A stretch of DNA of 64,000 bases, taken from DATMRS01 sp035566015 (lineage in GTDB: Bacteria; Pseudomonadota; Alphaproteobacteria; Sphingomonadales; Sphingomonadaceae). Below are positions 52,390 through 61,883 of this stretch, in pieces; position 1 is the first letter of the stretch, and every line of letters begins with the position of its first letter. Made by a program: the position numbers and the translations under genes. The stretch lies in NCBI GenBank assembly GCA_035566015.1, contig DATMRS010000008.1:62001-126000 (forward strand), written 5' to 3'. Below the pieces are notes generated by a model. It saw only the letters and a list, made by a program, of their open reading frames with translations. It had not been told where the DNA came from and made no database searches.

Positions 52390-52599
52390 ATGGCGCTGCT
52401 GAAGGCGGTCACGCTCGGGGCGATGGCGGGTATTGGCCTGCCCTATGTGGCGCGCGACTATCCGGGCCTGTGGGGCGGCCTGTTCGATGTGGGGGTGATC
52501 CAGCCGCTTGCGAAGGTGCCCGGCCTCCATATCTCGATACCGATTCTCGCCGCGGTGGCGATCTTCGCCTGGGGGCTGTTCGTCTGGGCCGAGAAATAG
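52390..52599 (+). CDS. Small two-helix membrane protein of unknown function
   Basis: 69 residues with two hydrophobic helices (about 3-20 and 49-66) and a short loop with YPGLWGGLFDVG. It is encoded between the E2 and E3 genes, 42 bp after E2 and 36 bp before E3. A GGAAG site lies before the ATG. I do not recognise the family; it may be a membrane anchor or a bystander. Confidence 0.6.
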   Translation: MALLKAVTLGAMAGIGLPYVARDYPGLWGGLFDVGVIQPLAKVPGLHISIPILAAVAIFAWGLFVWAEK

Positions 52600-52635
52600 C
52601 GCAAGGGCCCGTCCGGGCCATTCGAAGGAGCATAT

Positions 52636-54033
52636 ATGGCGGACGCCTATGATCTTATCGTCCTCGGTTCGGGACCCGGCGGCTATGTCGCCGCGATCCG
52701 CGCCGCGCAGCTCGGCCTCAAGGTCGCGATTGTCGAGCGCGAGCGGCTGGGCGGTATCTGCCTCAACTGGGGCTGCATCCCTACCAAGGCGTTGCTCCGT
52801 ACGTCCGAAGTCTATCACTATCTCACCCATGCCGACGCCTACGGCCTGTCGGCCGAGAAGCCGGGCTTCGATCTGGCGAAGGTGGTCGAACGCTCGCGCA
52901 AGGTGGCGGGGCAGCTCAACGCCGGCGTCAAAGGCCTGATGAAGAAGAACAAGGTGACGGTGGTCGAGGGCGAGGGCACGATTACCGCCAAGGGCAAGCT
53001 CAGCGTCGGGCGCGGCGATGAAACCGTCGAGCTGACCGCGAAGAATATCATCGTCGCCACCGGCGCGCGCGCGCGCGACCTGCCCTTCGCCAAGGCCGAC
53101 GGCAAGCGCATCTGGACCTATCGTCATGCGATGGTGCCCGCCGAAATGCCGACGAAGCTGCTCGTCGTCGGGTCGGGCGCGATCGGGGTCGAGTTCGCCA
53201 GCTTCTATTCGGACATGGGCGCCGAGGTGACGATCGTCGAGATGCTGGACCGCGTCCTGCCCGTCGAGGATGCCGAGGTGTCCGATTTCGTCGCGAAGGC
53301 GCTCGCCAAGCAGGGCATGACGGTGTTGACCGGGGTCGGCGTTGAAAAGCTCGATGCGACCGCGAAGGGCGTCAAGGCCGTCATCAAGACCGCCGATGGC
53401 AAGAGCGTGACGCAGGAATTCAGCCACGCGATCGTCGCGATCGGCATCGTACCGAACAGCGAGAGCATCGGGCTGGAGGCGCTGGGCGTCAAGACGACCA
53501 GGGGACATATCGACACCGATCCCTACGGTCGCACTAATGTGGACGGCATCTGGGCGATCGGCGACGTCTGCGGCCCGCCCTGGCTTGCGCATAAGGCCAG
53601 CCATGAGGGCGTCGTCGCGGCGGAGGCGATCGCGGGGTATGAGGGCGTCCATCCGATGGACAAGTCCAATATCCCCGGCTGCACCTATGCGCGCCCGCAG
53701 GTCGCATCGGTGGGGCTGACCGAAGCGAAGGCGAAAGAAGCGGGCCACGATGTGAAGGTCGGCAAATTCCCCTTCATCGGCAACGGCAAGGCGATTGCGC
53801 TTGGCGAGGCGGAAGGCTTCATCAAGACGGTGTTCGACGCGAAGTCAGGCGAGTTGCTGGGCGCGCATATGGTGGGCGCCGAAGTGACCGAGCTGATCCA
53901 GGGCTTCGTGATCGCCCGGCAGCTCGAAACCACCGAAGCGGAACTGATGCAGACGATCTTCGCGCATCCGACGCTGTCTGAAATGATGCACGAAAGCGTC
54001 CTCTCCGCCTACGGCCGGGCGCTCCACTTCTAG
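52636..54033 (+). CDS. lpd: Dihydrolipoyl dehydrogenase (E3)
   Basis: Flavoprotein that re-oxidises dihydrolipoamide of the 2-oxoacid dehydrogenase complexes. It has 465 residues. FAD motif DLIVLGSGPGGYVAAIRAAQ (about 5-24), redox-active GGICLNWGCIPTK (Cys pair about 40/45), NAD motif LLVVGSGAIGVEFASFYSDMG and C-terminal His-Glu motif HPTLSEMMHE (about 443-452). It follows the E2 gene, so it probably serves pyruvate dehydrogenase. Confidence 0.97.
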   Translation: MADAYDLIVLGSGPGGYVAAIRAAQLGLKVAIVERERLGGICLNWGCIPTKALLRTSEVYHYLTHADAYGLSAEKPGFDLAKVVERSRKVAGQLNAGVKGLMKKNKVTVVEGEGTITAKGKLSVGRGDETVELTAKNIIVATGARARDLPFAKADGKRIWTYRHAMVPAEMPTKLLVVGSGAIGVEFASFYSDMGAEVTIVEMLDRVLPVEDAEVSDFVAKALAKQGMTVLTGVGVEKLDATAKGVKAVIKTADGKSVTQEFSHAIVAIGIVPNSESIGLEALGVKTTRGHIDTDPYGRTNVDGIWAIGDVCGPPWLAHKASHEGVVAAEAIAGYEGVHPMDKSNIPGCTYARPQVASVGLTEAKAKEAGHDVKVGKFPFIGNGKAIALGEAEGFIKTVFDAKSGELLGAHMVGAEVTELIQGFVIARQLETTEAELMQTIFAHPTLSEMMHESVLSAYGRALHF

Positions 54034-54048
54034 AGGGGGAGGGCGCTT

Positions 54049-54145
54049 CGTCACCCCGGCGAAAGCCGGGGCCCCATAGATGCGGTTCGCTTCATTATTG
54101 CGCGACTCGCCGTCCATGGCTTCCGACTTTCGCTGGAAAGACGGG
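54049..54145. repeat. Family A intergenic repeat, copy 4
   Basis: Left end CACCCCGGCGAAAGCCGGGG followed by CCCCATAG; right end CCATGGCTTCCGA and CTTTCGC as the inverted partner. It lies just downstream of lpd and probably also ends its transcript. The interior shares TTCATTATTGCGCGACTCGCC-type sequence with copies 1 and 3. Confidence 0.75.
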
Positions 54146-54227
54146 ACGGAGCCGATCGGCCGAAATAATCCGGCGCCGCAACCTTTTCGGGGCGCGTCGG
54201 GTTTATCGGCTGAAAGGAGTTTCCGCC

Positions 54228-54839
54228 ATGACGCTGCGTCCCATCCTTGCCGTTGCCGTGCTTGCCCTGCTGGCCGGTTGCGGGAAAAGCGAACGCGCTT
54301 CGGAGGTGGTGGTGGGCAATCAGGTGGCGGCGCCGGCGATCGACGACGGTACATCGGAAACGCCCGTCGCCAACGAGACCGAGGCCGCTCCCAAGCCGGC
54401 GGCGCAGCGCTTCGTCGATGCGATCGCGGCCAGCGATGCGTTCGAGATCGCGTCGGCCAAGCTTGCGCTCGACAAGAGCAAGGCGCCGCGCATCCGCAGC
54501 TTTGCCGAGCAGATGGTCCGTGACCACAGCGAATCGACGCGCGAGCTGAAGCAGATCATCGCCGGCCTGTCACCCCCGCTGACGCCCAATGCCGCACCCC
54601 CGGCGGCGCAGGAGGCGGACCTCGGCGTCCTGAAGGAGCTGCCCGCCCCGGCGTTCGACGAGGCCTATCTCACGCAGCAGAGCACAGCGCATGAAAATGC
54701 GTTGATGACGCTCGACGCCTATGCCGAGCATGGCGATATAGCCGCGCTTCGCGATTTCGCCGCCAAGACCGGTAAAGTCGTGCGGGGTCATATCGACATG
54801 CTGCGCAAGATCGACCGAGGCGTCGGGCAAGGCGGATAA
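54228..54839 (+). CDS. DUF4142 lipoprotein
   Basis: 203 residues with a lipoprotein signal (lipobox LLAGC, Cys about 19). The DUF4142 domain (about 65-200) shows FVDAIAASDAFEIASAKLALDKSK and FAEQMVRDHSESTRELKQI, a ferritin-like helical pattern. Function unknown. ATG 54228 is preceded by AAGGAG with ideal spacing. It is convergent with the CsgG-like gene, 62 bp apart. Confidence 0.8.
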   Translation: MTLRPILAVAVLALLAGCGKSERASEVVVGNQVAAPAIDDGTSETPVANETEAAPKPAAQRFVDAIAASDAFEIASAKLALDKSKAPRIRSFAEQMVRDHSESTRELKQIIAGLSPPLTPNAAPPAAQEADLGVLKELPAPAFDEAYLTQQSTAHENALMTLDAYAEHGDIAALRDFAAKTGKVVRGHIDMLRKIDRGVGQGG

Positions 54840-54901
54840 TCCGCCTGATGTACCGGAAAGCCGAGGACGCGAGATCGCTATCCCACGCCCTTTTTGATGG
54901 C

Positions 54902-55870
54902 CTATTTTCCGGGCGTGAGATGGGTGTTAATCACCCAGCCGACATTGTCATTCTCGTCGGCGACCTCCCACCACAGGCCCTCCTTCTTGCCCGTCGGATA
55001 GACGATCGCGCCGACGGGTAGCGCGCGGACCACCGCGCCCCTGGCATTGGGTGTGCGGCGCATCGTCGCGACGCTGCTCGCCAGATAGCTGCGCGTCGGC
55101 GCGGCTTCGGCCGTGCCCGCCGCGCCCGGTTGGACAAGGCCGAGATCGGTGACGAGTTTCGAATAGGCGTCGATGAAGGCCAGCGTCACGATGCGTCCGA
55201 TATCGGTATTGTCATAGCCCCCGCCGACCGCGCCCATCGCGCCGCCGAGAAAGCCGACCCCGCCGCCGCCGCCGAAGCTGATGTCGTTCTTCGCGGCATA
55301 GCCTTCCTGCACCGCGATCGTTTCGGTGGTGCGTACGTTGGTGAGCGACAAGACGGTGTTCGCCTCGAGCTTCTTGCTGCGGATGCCGCCGAGCAGGCCA
55401 CCGAAGCGCCCGCCGACGAGCCCACCGATCGCGCCGGCCGCGCCGCTGCCCTGCGCATTGCCATTGGCGGCCTGCACCTCGGCGACGAGCACATAGTCCG
55501 CCGCCTTGATCTGCCCGGTGCCGACGTTCGAGCGGCGTTGAAGGCCAAGCCCCGCGCCGATGTCCCGCTCGCGCGTCGCGGCGTTGAGGCCGGTGCCGCG
55601 ATCGACGATGTTGAAGCAGCCCGAACGCTGGACGAGCACCCGCAGCAACTTGGCGGGTGGCGCGAGGCTGAACTGCGTCCAGCCATAGGCATCGTCGCCA
55701 TTGGCGATCGAGACGGTGCCCAGCTTGCGCGTGCAATGTGGCACGTCCTGCTGCGCCTGGCGCTGGAGTTTTTCGGCGTTGGACGGCTTGGCCTGCCGCG
55801 GCGCGGCGGCAAGCATTGCCGGAGTCGCACAGAGAAGAACGCCAGTCATGGCGCGCGTGAAGCGTTTCAT
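54902..55870 (-). CDS. CsgG/HfaB-like protein with C-terminal SH3 domain
   Basis: 322 residues: signal peptide ending in an AAA-type cleavage site (about 1-23, no lipobox Cys), a CsgG-like region (about 40-240, with FNIVDRG, ADYVLVAEV and a Gly-rich stretch), then an SH3-like domain (about 265-322, NARGAVVRALPVGAIVYPTG...WWEVADENDNVGWV). CsgG/HfaB proteins are outer-membrane secretion or holdfast-anchor factors; the SH3 suggests contact with peptidoglycan. The Gly-rich insert is unusual. No curli or holdfast genes are nearby. Confidence 0.7.
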   Translation of the reverse strand: MKRFTRAMTGVLLCATPAMLAAAPRQAKPSNAEKLQRQAQQDVPHCTRKLGTVSIANGDDAYGWTQFSLAPPAKLLRVLVQRSGCFNIVDRGTGLNAATRERDIGAGLGLQRRSNVGTGQIKAADYVLVAEVQAANGNAQGSGAAGAIGGLVGGRFGGLLGGIRSKKLEANTVLSLTNVRTTETIAVQEGYAAKNDISFGGGGGVGFLGGAMGAVGGGYDNTDIGRIVTLAFIDAYSKLVTDLGLVQPGAAGTAEAAPTRSYLASSVATMRRTPNARGAVVRALPVGAIVYPTGKKEGLWWEVADENDNVGWVINTHLTPGK

Positions 55871-55941
55871 TTACAGCCCCCGTTGCAAACGGCTTGAGAG
55901 AATAACAGTGTAGTAACTATACACCAAGCGCAAAGGCGGGC

Positions 55942-55957
55942 TGTGACGCACGTCACT
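55942..55957. promoter_or_regulatory. CRP/FNR-family-like binding site
   Basis: TGTGACGCACGTCACT matches TGTGA-N6-TCACA at 9 of 10 defined positions and contains the 14-bp palindrome GTGACG-CA-CGTCAC (55943-55956). It lies between the divergent CsgG-like gene and the rpsL promoter, centred 42 bp upstream of the rpsL -35. Confidence 0.45.
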
Positions 55958-55991
55958 GCCGATGTGCGGGGGAAGGAGCAAAGCTACCCCG

Positions 55992-56020
55992 TTGACCCTG
56001 GGCCGGTCCGCAGTTATAGG
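55992..56020 (+). promoter_or_regulatory. str operon (rpsL) promoter
   Basis: TTGACC (55992-55997), a 17-nt spacer and TATAGG (56015-56020). It gives a 5' leader of about 185 nt before rpsL. Confidence 0.7.
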
Positions 56021-56148
56021 CCCGCCCTGCTCGCGGATCGGTGACAGGCTCATGTCTCGATCGGGTTCGGTAGACGGGCAAGCTTGAACATTGCTGATGC
56101 GTGTGGAGGCTCGGGCGGGCCGGGAAAGGCCGCCGGGGCTTTCGTGCA

Positions 56149-56164
56149 TTTCCGGAAACGGAAA
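56149..56164 (+). other. Leader RNA hairpin with GAAA loop upstream of rpsL
   Basis: TTTCCG-GAAA-CGGAAA forms a perfect 6-bp stem with a GNRA tetraloop, 47 nt before the rpsL ATG in the long leader. It might be a protein- or RNA-binding element for autogenous control; nothing further can be seen. Confidence 0.4.
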
Positions 56165-56211
56165 GGGCAGGTCGGGCATCGGTAAAGTAACTTGAAAAGG
56201 TGAAGGGCTTC

Positions 56212-56583
56212 ATGCCGACTATCAACCAACTGGTCCGCAAGGGACGTGTGGCGCAGATCGAGCGCTCCAAGGTCCCCGCGATGGAAAAGAATCCACAGAA
56301 GCGGGGCGTGTGCACCCGCGTCTACACGACGACGCCGAAGAAGCCGAACTCGGCGCTGCGCAAGGTGGCCAAGGTCCGCCTGACCAACAGCCGCGAAGTG
56401 ATCAGCTACATTCCCGGCGAAGGCCATAACCTTCAGGAGCACTCGGTGGTGCTGATTCGCGGCGGGCGCGTGCGCGACCTTCCGGGTGTGCGCTATCATG
56501 TGCTTCGCGGCGTGCTCGACACGCAGGGTGTGAAGGATCGCAAGCAAAGCCGTTCGAAATACGGCGCCAAGCGGCCCAAGTAA
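56212..56583 (+). CDS. rpsL: 30S ribosomal protein S12
   Basis: Decoding-centre protein of the small subunit. It has 123 residues. Lys43 (TPKKPNSALRK) is the ordinary sensitive residue, but position 88 is Arg in GGRVRDLPGV, where E. coli has Lys; K88R is a classical streptomycin-resistance substitution. This probably gives native resistance. ATG 56212 is used; GTG 56200 is in frame but not conserved. First gene of the str operon. Confidence 0.98.
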   Translation: MPTINQLVRKGRVAQIERSKVPAMEKNPQKRGVCTRVYTTTPKKPNSALRKVAKVRLTNSREVISYIPGEGHNLQEHSVVLIRGGRVRDLPGVRYHVLRGVLDTQGVKDRKQSRSKYGAKRPK

Positions 56584-56595
56584 GGAAATCAGCAG

Positions 56596-57066
56596 ATGGC
56601 TCGTCGTCGTCGTCCCGAAAAGCGCGAAATCCTTCCCGATCCGAAGTTCGGGGATGTCGTGCTCTCCAAGTTCATGAATTCCGTCATGCTCGACGGAAAG
56701 AAGTCCACCGCCGAAAGCATCGTCTATGGCGCGCTCGACACGATCGAGACGCGTGCGAAGCGCGAGCCGATCGGCGTGTTCCACGAAGCGCTCAACAATG
56801 TGAAGCCCGGCATCGAGGTCCGCAGCCGGCGCGTCGGCGGCGCCACCTATCAGGTGCCTGTCGAGGTACGGCCCGAGCGTTCGCAGGCGCTGGCGATCCG
56901 CTGGCTGATCGCGGCGGCGCGCTCACGTTCGGAAAACACGATGTCGGCCCGCCTCTCGGGCGAACTGCTCGACGCCGCCAGTAATCGCGGCAACGCGGTG
57001 AAGAAGCGGGAAGACACGCACCGCATGGCCGAGGCGAACCGCGCCTTCAGCCACTACCGCTGGTAA
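56596..57066 (+). CDS. rpsG: 30S ribosomal protein S7
   Basis: Primary binder of the 3' major domain of 16S rRNA. It has 156 residues with the conserved VGGATYQVPVEVRPERSQALAIRWL (read in parts) and the C-terminal NRAFSHYRW. It follows rpsL by 12 bp. In E. coli S7 represses its own operon; the hairpin just downstream (57084-57114) could be involved here. Confidence 0.98.
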   Translation: MARRRRPEKREILPDPKFGDVVLSKFMNSVMLDGKKSTAESIVYGALDTIETRAKREPIGVFHEALNNVKPGIEVRSRRVGGATYQVPVEVRPERSQALAIRWLIAAARSRSENTMSARLSGELLDAASNRGNAVKKREDTHRMAEANRAFSHYRW

Positions 57067-57083
57067 TAGACCATCCCCATATC

Positions 57084-57114
57084 GTCGGGAGAAGCCCCTG
57101 CGGCTCCTCCCGAC
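57084..57114 (+). other. Hairpin between rpsG and fusA
   Basis: GTCGGGA (57084-57090) pairs with TCCCGAC (57108-57114). There is no T-run, so it is more likely an RNA-stability or regulatory element than a terminator. Confidence 0.45.
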
Positions 57115-57130
57115 ATCGGAGTTTCTGATC

Positions 57131-59206
<2,076 letters not shown>

Positions 59207-59283
59207 AGCGCAATTTGCTCTTATGAGCGCGTCCGCATCGGGCGGCCCGCTCGGCAAACTGATTGGGAAGAAGGTAGGAAACA

Positions 59284-60474
59284 ATGGCGAAAGCTAAGTT
59301 CGAGCGGACCAAGCCGCACTGCAATATCGGCACCATCGGCCACGTCGACCATGGCAAGACGTCGCTCACCGCTGCGATCACCAAGGTGCTCGCGCAGACC
59401 GGCGGCGCGACCTTCGTCGACTACGCCAATATCGACAAGGCGCCCGAGGAGCGCGAGCGTGGCATCACGATCGCGACGAGCCACGTCGAATATGAAACCG
59501 ACAAGCGCCACTATGCGCACGTCGACTGCCCCGGCCACGCCGACTATGTGAAGAACATGATCACCGGCGCCGCGCAGATGGACGGCGCGATCCTCGTCGT
59601 CTCGGCGACCGACGGCCCGATGCCGCAGACTCGCGAGCACATCCTGCTCGCCCGCCAGGTCGGCGTTCCGCAGCTCGTCGTGTTCATGAACAAGGTCGAT
59701 CTCGTCGACGATCCCGAGATCCTCGAACTGGTCGAGCTGGAGATTCGCGAGCTGCTTTCGAAGTATGACTTCGACGGCGACAATATTCCGATCATTGCCG
59801 GCTCGGCGGTGGCCGCGCTCGAGGACAAGACCCCCGAGATCGGCAGCGAAGCCGTGCTGAAGCTGATGGCGGCGGTCGACGAGTGGATTCCGCAGCCGGA
59901 GCGTCCGCTGGACAAGCCGTTCCTGATGCCGATCGAAGACGTGTTCTCGATCTCGGGCCGTGGCACCGTCGTCACCGGCCGCGTCGAAACCGGCGTCGTC
60001 AAGGTCGGCGAGGAAGTCGAGATCGTCGGCATCAAGGACACCCGCAAGACCACCGTCACGGGCGTCGAGATGTTCCGCAAGCTGCTCGATCAGGGCGAGG
60101 CCGGCGACAATATCGGTGCGCTGATCCGTGGCGTCGGCCGTGAAGAGGTGGAGCGTGGCCAGGTGCTCGCGAAGCCGGGTTCGATCACGCCGCACACCGA
60201 GTTCCAGGCTGAGGTCTATGTCCTCTCGAAGGACGAGGGTGGCCGTCACACGCCGTTCTTCGCCAACTATCGTCCGCAGTTCTATTTCCGCACCACGGAC
60301 GTCACCGGCGAGGTGACGCTGCCCGAGGGCACGGAGATGGTGATGCCCGGCGACAACGTCTCGCTTGGCGTCAAGCTCATCGCCCCGATCGCGATGGACC
60401 AGGGTCTCCGCTTCGCGATCCGCGAAGGTGGCCGGACGGTCGGTGCAGGGGTTGTGGGAACGATCTCGAAGTAA
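59284..60474 (+). CDS. tuf: Elongation factor Tu
   Basis: Delivers aminoacyl-tRNA to the ribosome. It has 396 residues. GHVDHGKT at 19-26, DCPGHADY, NKVD near 135 and the domain II/III barrel are all present. It is 77 bp after fusA and preceded by GAAGGTAGGA. An intrinsic terminator lies 13 bp after its stop. Whether a second tuf copy exists elsewhere cannot be seen. Confidence 0.98.
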   Translation: MAKAKFERTKPHCNIGTIGHVDHGKTSLTAAITKVLAQTGGATFVDYANIDKAPEERERGITIATSHVEYETDKRHYAHVDCPGHADYVKNMITGAAQMDGAILVVSATDGPMPQTREHILLARQVGVPQLVVFMNKVDLVDDPEILELVELEIRELLSKYDFDGDNIPIIAGSAVAALEDKTPEIGSEAVLKLMAAVDEWIPQPERPLDKPFLMPIEDVFSISGRGTVVTGRVETGVVKVGEEVEIVGIKDTRKTTVTGVEMFRKLLDQGEAGDNIGALIRGVGREEVERGQVLAKPGSITPHTEFQAEVYVLSKDEGGRHTPFFANYRPQFYFRTTDVTGEVTLPEGTEMVMPGDNVSLGVKLIAPIAMDQGLRFAIREGGRTVGAGVVGTISK

Positions 60475-60487
60475 TATAGGGCTGCCT

Positions 60488-60537
60488 CCGCCCGATTCCC
60501 CGTGGTTCGCCGATGGGGGATCGGGCGGTTAGCTTTT
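60488..60537 (+). terminator. Intrinsic terminator after tuf
   Basis: CCGCCCGATTCCCC (60488-60501) pairs with GGGGGATCGGGCGG (60515-60528, one G-T pair), followed by TTAGCTTTT. It separates the str operon from rpsJ. Confidence 0.75.
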
Positions 60538-60586
60538 AATGTAAGGTCCGAACCAACGGGCCAGGCTCTTTCGCATCGGTAGGGTA

Positions 60587-60898
60587 ATGGACACGCAGAA
60601 TATTCGTATTCGCCTGAAGGCGTTCGATCATCGAGTGCTCGATCAGGCGACCGGCGAGATCGCCGACACCGCGCGACGTACCGGTGCGCTTATTCGTGGT
60701 CCGATTCCCATGCCGACGCGTATCGAGAAGTTCACGGTGAACCGCGGGCCGCACATCGACAAGAAGTCGCGTGAGCAGTTTGAGGTGCGCACCTACAAGC
60801 GGCTGCTCGACATCGTGCAGCCCACGCCGCAGACGGTTGATGCGCTGATGAAGCTCGATCTCGCCGCAGGCGTCGACGTGGAGATCAAGTTGGCCTAA
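60587..60898 (+). CDS. rpsJ: 30S ribosomal protein S10
   Basis: Component of the small subunit and of the NusB-S10 antitermination complex. It has 103 residues with IRIRLKAFDHRVLDQ and GPIPMPTRIEKFTVNRGPHIDKKSREQFE (read in parts). It lies between the tuf terminator and two more terminator-like hairpins, so its transcript may end soon after it. No strong promoter was seen in the 112-bp gap upstream. Confidence 0.98.
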   Translation: MDTQNIRIRLKAFDHRVLDQATGEIADTARRTGALIRGPIPMPTRIEKFTVNRGPHIDKKSREQFEVRTYKRLLDIVQPTPQTVDALMKLDLAAGVDVEIKLA

Positions 60899-60915
60899 GA
60901 GGCCGGCAGGCAGCG

Positions 60916-60934
60916 GCCCGGTGATTCGCCGGGC
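60916..60934 (+). other. Hairpin after rpsJ
   Basis: GCCCGG-TGATTCG-CCGGGC, 18 bp after the rpsJ stop. No T-run. First of three structures in the 219-bp rpsJ-rplC gap. Confidence 0.45.
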
Positions 60935-60977
60935 GCCGCCGCGAATACAGGGATACCGAACGGCATCGCCGTTGTCC

Positions 60978-61035
60978 GAGTCCCCACCGGTCGCTCAAGC
61001 GGCCTCCAGCCCGGGTGGGGGCTTTGTCGTTTTTT
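60978..61035 (+). terminator. Terminator-like hairpin within the S10 operon
   Basis: GAGTCCCCACCGG (60978-60990) pairs with CCGGGTGGGGGCTTT (61011-61025, one bulged G), followed by TTTGTCG and six T (61030-61035). This is as strong as an ordinary intrinsic terminator. Because it precedes rplC it may act as an attenuator. Confidence 0.65.
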
Positions 61036-61042
61036 GGGCTGG

Positions 61043-61068
61043 CGTCGCTCGATGAGGGCGGCGTTTTT
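61043..61068 (+). terminator. Second terminator-like hairpin before rplC
   Basis: CGTCGCTC (61043-61050) pairs with GAGGGCGGCG (61054-61063, two bulged bases), directly followed by five T. It lies 50 bp before the rplC ATG. Confidence 0.5.
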
Positions 61069-61117
61069 GTATGTCACGCTCGCCGCTGACGCGAGCCTCT
61101 GAAGGAAGGGACAGATC

Positions 61118-61879
61118 ATGCGCACTGGCGTGATCGCGAAGAAAATGGGGATGACCCGCCTGTTTCAGGCCGATGGCAGGCATGTGCCTGTCACCGTGCT
61201 TGCGATGGAAGGCGTGCAGGTCGTCGCCCGTCGCGAGGCGGGCAAGGACGGCTATGTCGCGCTCCAGCTTGGCGCGGGTGTCGCCAAGGCGAAGAATGTG
61301 GCGAAGCCGCAGCGCGGCCATTTCGGCAAGGCCGAGGTGGAGCCGAAGGCGCGCCTCGTCGAGTTTCGCGTTGATGAGGATGCGCTGCTTGAAGTGGGCG
61401 CCGAGCTTTCGGCCGACCATTTCGTCGCGGGTCAACTCGTCGATATCTCGGGGCACACGCAGGGCAAGGGCTTTGCCGGCGCGATGAAGCGCTGGGGCTT
61501 CGGCGGTCTTCGCGCCACCCACGGTGTCTCGCTCTCGCACCGCTCGCACGGTTCGACCGGCAACCGCCAGGATCCGGGCCGCGTCTTCAAGAACAAGAAG
61601 ATGGCGGGCCATATGGGCGACCGCCAGCGCACCCAGCAGAATCTCGAGATCGTGCAGACCGATGCCGAGCGCGGCCTGATCTTCGTGCGCGGCTCGGTGC
61701 CGGGTTCGAAGGGGGCCTGGCTCACGGTATGCGATGCGGTGAAGATGCCGCGCCACGCCGACGCGCCGTATCCCGCGGGTCTCAAGGCCGGTGCGAACGC
61801 CAATGACGGCGCGCCCGCCGATACGCCGGCCGAGGCCGGGGCGGTCGCGGTCGAAGCCACCGACGGCCAGGAGGGCTGA
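61118..61879 (+). CDS. rplC: 50S ribosomal protein L3 with extended C-terminus
   Basis: Binds near the 3' end of 23S rRNA. It has 253 residues against about 209 in E. coli. The conserved HGVSLSHRSHGSTGNRQDPGRVFKNKKMAGHMG region (read in parts, about 130-163) is intact. The last 40 residues are Ala/Asp/Glu/Gly-rich (NANDGAPADTPAEAGAVAVE), a disordered tail not part of the fold. GAAGGAAGGG precedes the ATG. Confidence 0.97.
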   Translation: MRTGVIAKKMGMTRLFQADGRHVPVTVLAMEGVQVVARREAGKDGYVALQLGAGVAKAKNVAKPQRGHFGKAEVEPKARLVEFRVDEDALLEVGAELSADHFVAGQLVDISGHTQGKGFAGAMKRWGFGGLRATHGVSLSHRSHGSTGNRQDPGRVFKNKKMAGHMGDRQRTQQNLEIVQTDAERGLIFVRGSVPGSKGAWLTVCDAVKMPRHADAPYPAGLKAGANANDGAPADTPAEAGAVAVEATDGQEG

Positions 61880-61883
61880 TCAG

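Noticed and set aside
50911..53748. 945-codon open frame antisense to pdhC/lpd
   Set aside because: Shadow of the E2 and E3 genes; biased composition and no homology that I recognise.
54080..54523. Plus-strand ORF starting inside Family A copy 4
   Set aside because: Reads through the repeat and then the DUF4142 gene in a different frame; no start signal or conserved sequence.
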